The notes under the pieces were generated by a model. That model was given only the letters and a program-made list of their open reading frames with translations. It was not told the origin of the DNA and did no database searches. Shown here one piece after another: positions 54,364 to 64,000 of a stretch of DNA of 64,000 bases. Numbering within the stretch: the first letter of the stretch is position 1; every line of letters starts with the position of its first letter. This DNA comes from Plasmopara viticola (lineage: Eukaryota > Oomycota > Peronosporomycetes > Peronosporales > Peronosporaceae). The translations under genes were made by a program, and so were the position numbers. The stretch lies in assembly GCA_001695595.3 (NCBI GenBank), contig MBPM02000058.1:124001-188000 (forward strand), written 5' to 3'.

Positions 54364-55435
54364 ATGACTTCTGTGTACGTGACGTATCGGACGACGCTCG
54401 ATAGCGAGCTGCGCGTGTGCATGACAGTGCAGCTGATGAAGCATTTGCTCTTTATGCGTGGTCAAATCCCTTGGTACAATAATTATACGGAAATTGCTAT
54501 TGTTCAAGCCACTAAAGTACAAGATAATCACTGTTCTGCAGTCTGTACGACGAGCTGCTGAAGGTCGTACAACAATATCAGCATAAAGTCGATCACGGAC
54601 TTAGACGGAGACGGTGAGCGGTATTGTACCATGAGGACATAATTGTTTATTGTGAACATTGTCGTTTCTTGCCAGACTATCAACGAGTGGAGGGATCAAG
54701 AAGGCGATCAAGTGTGTGGAAGCAACTGAGCTGTTGTTTACCGAGCAGCTTCATGCCGTCTTTTCTTTTAGTGTACAGAGGGGTAAGTGGTTTGGCAATA
54801 CTATGGTGGCTGAATCTCTTGTTGACTGTATGCAAGTGGCTTTGGTGTTTGGCGCGTCGATCATGAGTCCACGGGAAGTCGTCATTGTGGACTTTAACGA
54901 GACAATGACAATAGGGAAGGAGGATGCTTTAGAGAACGGTGGTATCAGTACTTCACCCGCAATGGAACTATCACAGATGACGTCGACAATCTCGAGGACG
55001 AAGTTGATGCAATTATGTACGCAGAAACTCATGCGTGCAGTCTTCACGCATGCAATGGAGCATTTCGCGAGGTAAACCTGTCGTAGTGCATATATTGTAC
55101 GCATCCAAGTCTGATCGTGCAGGTATTGTAGTGCCTTAGCTGCTACAAAGCTGCACGTTGCGGTGCTTGCCAAACGCCAACCTGCTCGTCTTCCAGGATT
55201 TATTCCAAAACAGCACTTTAAACTTCGCCTGCCGAAAAAAAAGTGGACGCCCAGGATCGTGATCTGCGATGGCGTCAAGAGTCTGACCATAAAGGATCGG
55301 ATGAGTGACAATAATTTTGCACCTGGCACCGGAAAAGCGCAGTTGCCAACTTTTGTAGCAACCCACGATCCAGAATATATGTGGTATGTGCTAGAAAAGC
55401 CCGTTCCCGGCTTTTCCAACGTACTTGACGCGTAA
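54364..55435 (+). CDS. p31comet-like protein (MAD2L1-binding protein)
   Basis: Exons 54364-54473, 54542-54613, 54676-54782, 54837-55071 and 55123-55435 join to 278 residues (introns 68, 62, 54 and 51 nt). The N-terminus carries VCMTVQLMKHLLFMRGQIP then LYDELLKVVQQYQ, matching the E-LLKHVLYQRQQLP-Y+QL pattern of p31comet. The centre has VALVFGASIMSPREVVIVDF, like the RVLILLGGNALSPKEFYELD region of the animal protein. The C-terminus ends HDPEYMWYVLEKPVPGFSNV, like the family ending W.xxP...KGF. p31comet binds closed MAD2 and, with TRIP13, disassembles the mitotic checkpoint complex. The third intron was placed because removing it restores the RVALVFG alignment. Similarity is low outside these motifs, so the call is probable but not certain. 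Confidence 0.62.
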
Positions 55436-55539
55436 ACTTACAGAGTAAATTACAGCAAAAAAAGGCAAAAAATTGGATCAGAATTGAAGACGGTATTATA
55501 TTTCCTCGTTTATTTTTCTTGCACGTCTCGCAATTGCAA

Positions 55540-55947
55540 ATGCACCCTATAATGGCTATGGCCTCTTTGGAAACGCAAATTGCGTATTTGCACTGGAGAA
55601 AAGTATGCAACGAGCAAAAGCTTCATAGCACGTTGCAACTTTCTAAGCAACTTCAAGAACGAGACATTTGTCTTCGTGACACAAGAAAAGGGGATACGTT
55701 GCATCGAGAGCGCATGCAACAAGTACTCAAGGACGAGTTTGCCAAGCCGTTTCAAGTCACAGCTCACTTTTATGCAGAACTAACAGCGCAACAGCGTCAA
55801 GAGGAAGCAAAAGCACAACAAGTGTCCGAAAAGCACTTGACTCAGTTGCACAAGATTCAAGCAAAACTCGATGCTCGAGAGGCAACATTGTTGCGTAAAG
55901 TCGAATTTGCACGAAAGAAAAAAGAATTGTTTGCAAGTACAAGATAG
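55540..55947 (+). CDS. Coiled-coil protein of unknown function
   Basis: A single exon of 135 residues from the ATG at 55540 (MHPIMAMASLETQIAYLHWR); an in-frame ATG at 55552 could serve instead. Nearly the whole protein is helical with Lys, Glu and Gln at coiled-coil spacing (LSKQLQERDICLRDTRKGDT, LHKIQAKLDAREATLLRKVE). It has no signal or membrane segment. Such short coiled coils are frequent in flagellar and basal-body components, but there is no specific match, so no function is claimed. Its stop codon is only 10 bp from that of the FKBP gene on the other strand. Confidence 0.5.
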   Translation: MHPIMAMASLETQIAYLHWRKVCNEQKLHSTLQLSKQLQERDICLRDTRKGDTLHRERMQQVLKDEFAKPFQVTAHFYAELTAQQRQEEAKAQQVSEKHLTQLHKIQAKLDAREATLLRKVEFARKKKELFASTR

Positions 55948-55957
55948 CCCAATTCGA

Positions 55958-56439
55958 TTAACGAAATGTAAGCAATTCAATGTCAAAGATGAGATTTGTG
56001 TCGGGTGGCACTAACCCTGGAAACCCTTTTCGACCGTAAGCTTTGTCGGCAGGAATAAACACTTTCGCCCGCTCTTTCATGCACAACCTCTCGACACCTT
56101 CGTCGAGCCCAGGAATCACTTGCTCTGCGCCAAGTTTAAACTTGAATGGCTTGTTGCGGTCGCGAGATGAATCGAACTTTTTGCCATCTTGAAGCTACAA
56201 CCGATACTGTGTAAATTGTGGCGAAAAGTGTAAATAGGCTCAAGACGTACATAACCCGTGTAATGGACAACTACGGTTTGACCCTTTTGCGGATACTTGA
56301 CACCATCGCCTGCAACAAACACTTCCACTTGAATCTCTCCAGGTTGCTAAGAGACAGATAATAAGGTTCAATCTTTCAAAAAATCGATGGATAAACCTAC
56401 TGCGTTCGAGATTACAAAGTCCTCGGCTTCCATTTGCAT
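55958..56439 (-). CDS. FKBP-type peptidyl-prolyl cis-trans isomerase
   Basis: Exons 56439-56401, 56346-56251 and 56194-55958 join in phase 0 to 123 residues (introns 54 and 56 nt). The core is a single FKBP12-like domain: [70 protein letters not shown], and the end [15 protein letters not shown]. The active-pocket Tyr, Phe-Asp (KKFD) and Phe are present, but the Trp of the VI.GW motif is Leu here. The domain catalyses prolyl isomerisation and can bind FK506/rapamycin-type ligands; the Leu may weaken that. It has no targeting peptide, so it is likely cytosolic. Confidence 0.9.
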
Positions 56440-56549
56440 AGTCTCTATACTTGAGAGTTTTACCACTAAATTTCTAAAAATAAGCAAAGTCATAACGGAA
56501 ATATCTGCTATTCATAACCACAGGAATTTTAAAGTTCTCTTCCTTAAAC

Positions 56550-57363
56550 TCAATCATCGTTCTTCTCCTTCATCGTCTCTGTCTTTGATTGTTTTGTCAA
56601 CGATGACAACCCAGTCATTCGATCAATGGGATCGTCGCCTTTTTTGCCAGGATAACGCAGCGCGAGCGCGACTTGGATGATTCCCATGGTCAGCGCAAAG
56701 AGATTTGGGCACATCACCAGGGGGTCCCCCAACATAATGCCATAAGTGGACCAAATGGTCCCACCGATGACGTTCATCACCGACATGCCAAATGGAATCC
56801 CGGACGCATCTTTTCGACGCAAAATGCTCTTGAGTTGCAGCAAGGGCGACGCGGCCGTAAACACCGACAAGATATTTGCCGGTATACCAATCAGCAGCTG
56901 CGTCTCCTCCGACGGGCGTGTCATGACCTGATGCGAGAGCAAAAGGAGAACCACCATGGCGGTCGATAACATCCGCGTAGCCTGGGTACGGTCACGGGCG
57001 TACTTGTAGTAGACGAGCACGTAATACGAGCCCAGGACAACGCCAAGCAACGAGGTGCCGCCTACGACAGGGTTACTAGTTGTCCAGCCATACAACGTGT
57101 AGATGATGCTCTGGACAAAGTAAAAGAAGAACGGAGCAAAGGGAAACTGGAGGGTCGTCCGTTCTCGGCGGATAATGGCGATTGTGGGCCTAGATAGTGA
57201 GAAAAAAGACGACGTGAGAGAGGGAAAGAACGCGAGAAGAAGCGCGTACCGACCATGGAGAGAAGGAGAAGACGACGGCCGAGCCTACGGCCACAATGGG
57301 CACGGCCTTTACCGCGAGGAAGTACGTCATGTACGCAGCATTAGTGACCGACTGCATCGACAT
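56550..57363 (-). CDS. SWEET (MtN3/saliva) sugar transporter
   Basis: Exons 57363-57254 and 57189-56550 (64-nt intron, phase 2) give 249 residues. The first MtN3 repeat contains AVKAVPIVAVGSAVVFSFSP, TIAIIRRERTTLQFPFAPFF and YFVQSIIYTLYGW. The second contains LIGIPANILSVFTAASPLLQ, LKSILRRKDASGIPFGMSVM and NVIGGTIWSTYGIMLGDPLV. Seven membrane helices in a 3-1-3 layout are expected. SWEETs move hexoses or sucrose down a gradient across the plasma membrane or vacuole. The C-terminal tail is short and charged (KTETMKEKNDD). It follows FKBP on the same strand, with a start-to-stop gap of 110 bp. Ligand specificity cannot be read from the sequence. Confidence 0.9.
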
Positions 57364-60300
57364 GGTGGGAGGAAATCTGGCCTTTTTTCCAATCCTGTTT
57401 GGATAATTGTTGGATAATTTGCAGTGGTTTCTCAGAACCTTTTTTTTTTCTTTTCTATTATTACATAAATTAGCCTCTAAGTGGTATTTTATTGCAAATT
57501 TCACTAAAAGCATTGTCAATTTTCCCCTCCTCGTCACTACTTATCTTTAACTTCATTGAGCATCGATTTACCTTTGCGCGATGCGATTTCTTAGCACTAC
57601 AAGCTCTGTTTACAGTTAGCCATTAGCAGTGCATGCGTTTATTGATCCACAAGGCCGGTCAAAGATGCTAGTAAGGGCAGTCGATTGGAGCTCTTGGGGA
57701 TTGTGCAAGTTGTTCTTTCGTATGTTTTAACGTTAGCATGTTCTTGGAGCACGAGTCCCAATCAGCTGCTTGAGCATACAGATAATTACTTGTCATAAGA
57801 TTGCGAACTGCTGACCTATGCCACCCGCTTGTGGGGCTATGCTGCTCACAGTTAATGGTGATATCTCAACTCATTTGTGGAACTGTGTTTCCCATCTTTT
57901 TATTTATGATACCGCTTGCGAATCGCAATATGTGATTCTATGTTACTCATTCGCAGAAGTATGACAATTACTTCTTTAATAGCCGAGGCTAGTGTCTTCG
58001 ACAGCCAATACTGCCAACGGAGATCGATTACTCGCTAAAGAAGGATTTCAAGACATCCACTTGTCTCCCTTTTGGAAGATAACGGTGCCATCAAAACTTT
58101 CCATATTATGTACCAAATGCGTAATTTTTCAGCATTCTGTTAGAAGAACAAAAGGATCGGTACATTACTTGCTAAGACCCCTTTGTACAAAATTAAAATG
58201 CTTGTATTTATGGCCTTGCCACGCTTTTCGATTAAAAGCTTGCCGCAGCGTTCCGAGGATAGAGTTACCTTGTCCGTATCGAAGACAGGAATTGGAGATG
58301 AGTTGTTGGTATCCTCAAAATCTATAGCAAGGTCAATTCTGACCCTGAAAATATCAAGAGCCATGATTCGAGTCAATTACTCAATCAATTTATCCTTGTA
58401 AGAATCCTTTTTTGCTGATAGCAACTGCTAGCAGCTTTACGATGCGCTGGAGTCTACATGGCCGAAAATGATTCATCAAAGTCTGTACAACGAGTTGTTT
58501 ACTTCAGTTGAAGTGTTTTTCGAGAAATTCCAAGCACCTAGGGCTAGGTACATGGTATATGGGGAATTAGTTACCTCACATTAAGATGGTGACTGACGTT
58601 TTGCTGACTGTTGACTGCACGGCTTCTGCCAGCAGTCCTTGAGAAACCTTGGACAAGATAAATTACTACTAGGTTGGCTTATCTTGGAAACACACAGATC
58701 ATTTGCTCTTGCTTGTCGAAGCCACAGCAGTATCATTTTTGCTCAGTAGCATCTGAGTCCAAAGAGCCTGGACTCATGTCCGTGATATCACGGACACCAC
58801 TTCTCAAGATTATGTAAGTCGAGATATCGACAAATTACTGAAGCTTTATTTGCATTTTCCATTGTCACTGCCTGCACTATATGTGGTGTGTGGCTTGGAC
58901 CGTCCATGAAAGCAATCATCTTAACTTGTTCGGGGAGTGGCGCCTCAGAAAGTCCGTCAACTCTTGAGCTCGTGGCTATATTTACGGAGTCTGCATTTTT
59001 TTGCTTGTTAGCACAAAAAAATAAGCGCTGGTAGTACTTAAAATCTATTCAAAGATGCGCTGCTTTCGAATATTTCTTTGTACGTTGCCAGGATACAAAT
59101 ACTTCGGTAAAGTGGCTTTACGAGGAAATCCCTAGCTATCGGCCCGATCTCCCTCGTACGACAATGAGAACGCAACGCGCATCGATCGTAGCTCCTTTTG
59201 CTTGAACTTGACCTCTTTCATCGGGAAGAGCAGTTTTATATTTGCTTTATGCAAATTGAAACCTTAAAATCAAACAGGCCTTATCGCCGAGGTCAACAAA
59301 ATGTGCACTTTCCAGTCTCTAATGAAATACTGTGGTTGTACAGTTTGAACACCGTGGTGTACTCAAGCTATTTAGCTGTGGTAATGCCGTTAATGCAGCC
59401 ACCTGCTCGGAACCATAAACGTTAGAAAGTTTTTTTAAGTAGCGCAAATTGCGCGTCCAACGGACGGAGGAAGGTTGTTTGATGGCACAGCCACCATCGC
59501 TCAAGTGTGCGTCATTAAACTGCTCGATGTACTGATAATAATTTGCTTCGTACAAGATGCTAGTGTCGTGAACGCCCGCATGGCCAACAAAATCCTTTGT
59601 CGCAAGGAAATCAATGGTCGATGTGTCGCATCAGCTGCCAGAGGTAATACATCTACTGAATCTCGATAAACCCGATTTCACTGAGTGGGAGCGTTGATTT
59701 TAAAAAGGAAAGTCCTAATGACGAAAGTATAACATTTACTCTTTTTGACGAGGATGCCTCGAATTAGCCTTATAGGCAGCGTACGTTGCGCCTGGTCTCT
59801 AAGATCGTGACGTATACCTTAAATCTATTTTTTCTTACATGATCAGATGTTCAAGATGAAGCGGAAAGCGAATCTTCATACCCATTATCGCCTATTCATT
59901 TTCAAAGACAAACGGTGTGTGGCGACTTGTTTACACTTGTAATGAGCTGTGCACTCCAAATTATCTGCACTAATGCCCTTCAAAAAACGGAGGCATTGCA
60001 GCATCATCGGCTATATTGCACTAGATTGGATAGATGTTGACCACCAAGCCCAAATGAGTTGCGTTCAACAGGATCGGTACATATTATGAGAGCAGACAGC
60101 TGCTATCAAACATCTTATGACGTTAAACTGACTGGTCCCACAGCAATTTCGAACAACACGGTCTTGTGCCAGTATACTTTAGCAATATTTTAGTCCATGG
60201 CCGCTCTGAAAAATACCAGTCGGCTCGGAAGACTTCTTTGATCCATTCGAGGAAGAAATTGATGCCATGAGAAGCAATTGGCAATAAAACAAGCACTGAC

Positions 60301-63300
60301 AGCTGTTTTTTAAGCCTACACCACGAACCCACAAAGTTCTACAAAAATGTTTGCCTAGCTGTTAATTTGCACGAGTATATGCGGGCTTTACATAGCTTCT
60401 GTTCGATCACTAGTTAAAAAGCTTCTAAGTTTTAATTTCTATAGCAGCATGAAGAATATTTAAGAGGCTACCAGTAATGATACGACACAATTCTTAGCCG
60501 TTATTCTACGACGCTTGATATTAGTCTATGTATAATACCAAGTGTACTGTGAGCCATCAGAAGCACAGAAACTTCTAGGTTAAGTGAAGTAAGACTTTCT
60601 TTATGGTCTTGAAATGGTCATTTTTTTGCATAAAATAGCTATTTGACGTTTTTGCGTTCAGCCAGCCGATCGTCTTTACGATGAAATAGAAGAATGCGAT
60701 AGCATATGCCCGAAATGAACAAAAAGTGAATGTTAGTAATTGCAAAACAGACAATCCTTATGTGAATGCTAGATGTGGCAAGGTATTACCAAAAAAAAGC
60801 TTGGTTATCACGAACAAGATAAACAAGATTCTATGTTTTTAGAAAAGCGTGAATCGGTCAAGACCTTCGACCTTCCAAAAGCAATTCGTCCAACTAGTAC
60901 TTAATGTCGACGGAATTATCCTCAGGACATTGAGTCCTAAATGAGCCTTGAGGTGTCTTTCAGAACCTTTCGCGCTCGATCTTGTTAATAAGGTAAGTGC
61001 ACTTGTCGGTGTCCATGCCCACTGCCACATTAGTCGGGAATCGGAGAGGCCGTTACCCAGATGACGGTGCGCTTTGAGCTGATCAATTATAGAATTTACT
61101 GTAAAAAGACGCAGCACCCTGACGTAGGTCGGACACCTTGCCCCGAGATGAGTAGCAATAAACACGTCACAGTTCTCGCATCCAAGACAAACCTCATCAT
61201 CATCAAGGGTCCACAGTCGTCTCGAATACGCGCGGTTCATATGCCAAGGTCAATTTTTGAAGCAAGTTTAAGGGTGAAAGATCGGTCACGCAGTTGCTAT
61301 TACTTCTCATGAAGAACACGTTAAGCCGAAAAAACGGTGTCCTTCTTTGGATCTTTTCGGCCGCCAGTCTCACCTTCGTAAATACTTTAATTTACTATGT
61401 GAGCCTATTGTGAGGTAGTGAGGCTATTCCGTTTGAAGATGTTCTCAGAGCCGTTTACCGTTTCTGGCAGGGTTGTTGAAAAGCGCTCGATCTGGGATCA
61501 AAAGCAACAAAACTTTATGCGTATTTGCAATCTTTTGGCTGTACGTTTGAGCTGATGAGATAAATTTTGCAGCAGGGTTGACATAGCTATCTACTTAAAG
61601 GAGGCGTGGGCCAATTCCTTTGCGCTATAATGTATACTAAGACTGAATGCGTGTTTTAAAGAGTTTAGTATTAGTCCTAGTACCAAACTTTGCAATGCGA
61701 GCTTGACCACAACCGCAGTTAGTATCACCACTAAAGTTCGATCAAGTTAAAGTTTTCTTTAAGGATTTTGTCTATAAGCTATCACGTTGTGTCTATCAAG
61801 CATCATACTTATGGATTAATGGCTTATCTGAAGACCGCAAAACAAAGCAAAAGTTCGTCAAAGTTCATCGAAACACACTCCCTAGGTCAAATGACTATCT
61901 AATCGTCCGCACCATATACATCGTCAGGATCTGAGATAGATAAATTATATAAAGCACGGGTCATGAGTACTACCACGCGTCATTCCGGCTTAAGTATGCT
62001 TTGCCGTCGAATGACGATCCGGTTGCTCGCAGAGCACACACGTACCGCACGCATCGGTCACCTTCTATTCAGCGAGATCTAGACCTATGCCCCATGGTCG
62101 ATTACACTCTGCCAACTCAGCAACTGATTGTAAGTGCTTTCCTCGAAAAGTTAGGCTTTGTTTGTGAACCTGCGGCCCATATCTTCAGGCCTGAAATTTC
62201 GGGAAATGTTTTAATGGTGCTCCGCACTACCCGAGCCACACGCTTTTAAGCTCGTACATCGCACAATGTGTTCTTACCAGCAGCCAGTGCTCTCACTGCG
62301 TCCCTTGCCGGTCTTTTATTAGATAGCTATTTCCAATTCTGTTAAATCTGTAATTTTTAAGCCTAAGAGAAAAAAACAATCTAGAAAAATTGAAACTTGG
62401 TCCATTCTAGATCTGCGGTTAAAGTACAAGATTGTGTGGCTGTGGTCGCCCAAGGCTACTTCATTTTATATGGCCTTGTGGATTCAGCCTCTCCGAGCAC
62501 ATAAGAAATGATAACCGGAGCACTCTAAAATGCCGGCTGTCAGTAATTCCCATACGATCAACCGCGCTACTTTGGTGGCTCAAGAAAGAGGATGATCAAT
62601 GCTGGCACTACAAGCCGCACCGGTCCGTCTCGTAGCTTGCATCGACCTTTCTACGCAATGTATATAAGGCCGCATATAGCTTTGATCTGTGGCTGCACTT
62701 TGCAATATCTTCGAATAATTTAATGTGTGAAGCAAAATATACCTTCGGTACAAATTTGCTCGGCTAAAGACTTGTCGTACTAAGATCAGTGGGCCGCAAG
62801 ATCACGCTCATATAAACTTTTCTTCCACGGCGGTCATCAGGGACCATGAGTTAAGTCGTCGGCTCAACTGCATTTCCACTGCCAGAATCGATGGCGCTTA
62901 GATTACAAGCAAAAACTGATCATGATGATAAGTGTCAACGACGTCAGGGCAATTTTGCCGAAGTCAGACCAAGAACTCATATAAATCTGGAGCTTAAATA
63001 TTACAAAATGCTGAGTTTGATCCTTGCGGTACTTTCGTGCGATTGAGGAGAATAGAATAGTAGGATCATGCGATTTTGTGAGTTCTCTGCTATGAGGATT
63101 TGTGTCTGACTGCTAGTAAAGGTGACCCAAATTCTGGCAAATAGTAGCGCTAGCAACGTCGACTGTCATTGTTTATATATACACTCAGGGCTGCAGATAC
63201 GAGATCTACGGGTGTTGTCCGACTGGCTCTCAATCTTGAAGGGTGTGGTTAAATTGATCCGCAAGAATTGTACTTTTTTGGACATTTCCTGGAGCGTCAT

Positions 63301-63689
63301 ACTATTTTTATTTTGCTTCCTTTTCCCCGCTTATCGGCCTCTGTTTGGAACACTCGACACACGAGTCATGAGGCTTTGCGCCTAAAACTAAATTTTGATT
63401 TTCTTGACGGGCCGGCCTTCTGTCGTTGTGCCTATGACGTCGACACCCTCATGTTATCCTAGTCCGGGTCATGCCTCGGCTTACGTAGATCCACATAGAG
63501 CACTGCGTGTGTTTGCATCCTATCATGCTAATCAAGCGTGTACACTAAGCCTCGATAGCCTTAAATGGCCAATTCTGGCAGTATCTACATTTTTAGGTAA
63601 GATCGGTTACTTTTGAAATGATATCAGATCTCAAATTTCAAAACTAGGTCCCGTCGCTGGCCATACTATTTTAGCCATTTGGTCCTTAA
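57364..63689. other. Gene-poor AT-rich block
   Basis: 6.3 kb without a supported gene. Short frames only (for example 61240-60839 minus, 133 codons, and 60332-60123 minus). None shows a domain. A stretch near 57.83-58.05 kb weakly resembles the 46.8-47.1 kb repeat (see findings). No RNA gene was seen. Confidence 0.55.
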
Positions 63690-63960
63690 GACCCTCAGTC
63701 TCTTATACACAAAATCTTCGACTTGCTTACGCATTTCGGGAGTGCTGACATCAGCAAGTTGCTCCGCTATTTCTTCTTTATCCATCCTGGACCAGCGTTG
63801 TGGCGCATACGTATCACTTCTTCGATTACGCAATTTATTCGCTCAGTTTGGCCACCGGTATGTAAGTGCCCACTGTAAACAACTTTAGTTTGAAGCCAAG
63901 CATCCAAATAGCTGTTTTATAAATATCTGAAATAGGTGTGATGCATTGAGGCCAATAAGT
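63690..63960 (-). mobile_element. Decayed Ty3/gypsy integrase remnant (continues to the right edge)
   Basis: Read on the minus strand from ~63940, the sequence gives YKTAIWMLGFKLKLFTVGTY, then after a shift GQTERINCVIEEVIR. This matches the integrase core end F.k.L...LG.kLkLSTAyHPQTDGQTERiNrviEevLR. Downstream (63810-63700) another frame reads KEEIAEQLADVSTPEMRKQV. Frameshifts and stops break it. The left limit is uncertain, and the rest of the element may lie outside the window or be lost. Confidence 0.6.
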
Positions 63961-64000
63961 GTGGGACTCCGTGACAGGGTTGAGATTTGCGCTGCTATTT

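Noticed and set aside
58183..58401. Possible secreted RXLR-type effector
   Set aside because: No cleavable signal peptide followed by RXLR-EER was found in this or any other desert frame; short frames are AT-rich noise.

Overview
The window looks like nuclear DNA of an oomycete, most likely a Phytophthora or downy-mildew relative. This is an inference from several signs: short GT-AG introns (about 50-80 nt, often with a CTAAC/CTGAC branch-like motif), densely packed genes in both orientations, initiator-like CTCATTYY sites upstream of start codons, protein families typical of eukaryotes, and decayed MULE and Ty3/gypsy transposons in AT-rich gene-poor blocks. The genus cannot be fixed from the sequence alone.

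Layout. (1) 1-7.25 kb, gene-dense: the 5' part of an FG nucleoporin Nup54 (-, runs off the left edge), a five-exon VPS35L/retriever subunit (+), a 36-residue Lys/Gly microprotein (+) and an intronless RbBP5/Swd1 WD40 protein (-). (2) 7.25-22.2 kb, gene-poor: non-coding AT-rich DNA, then a nest of decayed Mutator-like elements. It holds a FAR1-type transposase remnant (-, 15.7-17.45 kb), a MuDR-type remnant (+, 18.6-20.15 kb) flanked by an inverted copy of its own 3' end, and a large inverted repeat made of two element heads (20.2-21.84 kb). (3) 22.2-34.7 kb, gene-dense: AT-hook protein (+), Pol III subunit RPC7 (-), CRAL-TRIO protein (-), mitochondrial ribosomal protein uL24m (-), eIF2-beta (+), RRM-CCCH-B-box protein (-), TFIIIC triple-barrel subunit (+), NDUFS8 (-), Pol I subunit RPA43 (+), and a CAP-Gly/TBCC fusion (-). 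(4) 34.7-49.1 kb, gene-poor: one GYPPQ-repeat gene (43.2 kb, -), a possible gypsy RT remnant and a 137-bp tandem duplication. (5) 49.1-57.4 kb, gene-dense: DYRK-type kinase (+), WDR77/MEP50 (-), an LEA-like membrane protein (+), Mediator MED6 (-), a p31comet-like protein (+), a coiled-coil protein (+), FKBP (-) and a SWEET sugar transporter (-). (6) 57.4-64 kb, gene-poor, ending in a decayed Ty3/gypsy integrase.

The genes form no operon or dedicated system. They are mostly housekeeping functions: nuclear pore, chromatin and methylation (RbBP5, WDR77), all three polymerase pathways (MED6, RPC7, TFIIIC, RPA43), translation, mitochondria and mitotic control. Spacing in the gene islands is very tight, with a 75-bp divergent promoter at 54.3 kb and convergent stop codons only 10 bp apart at 55.95 kb. 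The most unusual items are the CAP-Gly/TBCC fusion, the RRM-CCCH-B-box protein with 25-residue repeats, the Lys/Gly microprotein and the palindromic MULE cluster. Exon boundaries were worked out by reading splice sites and keeping frame and family similarity; there is no transcript support.
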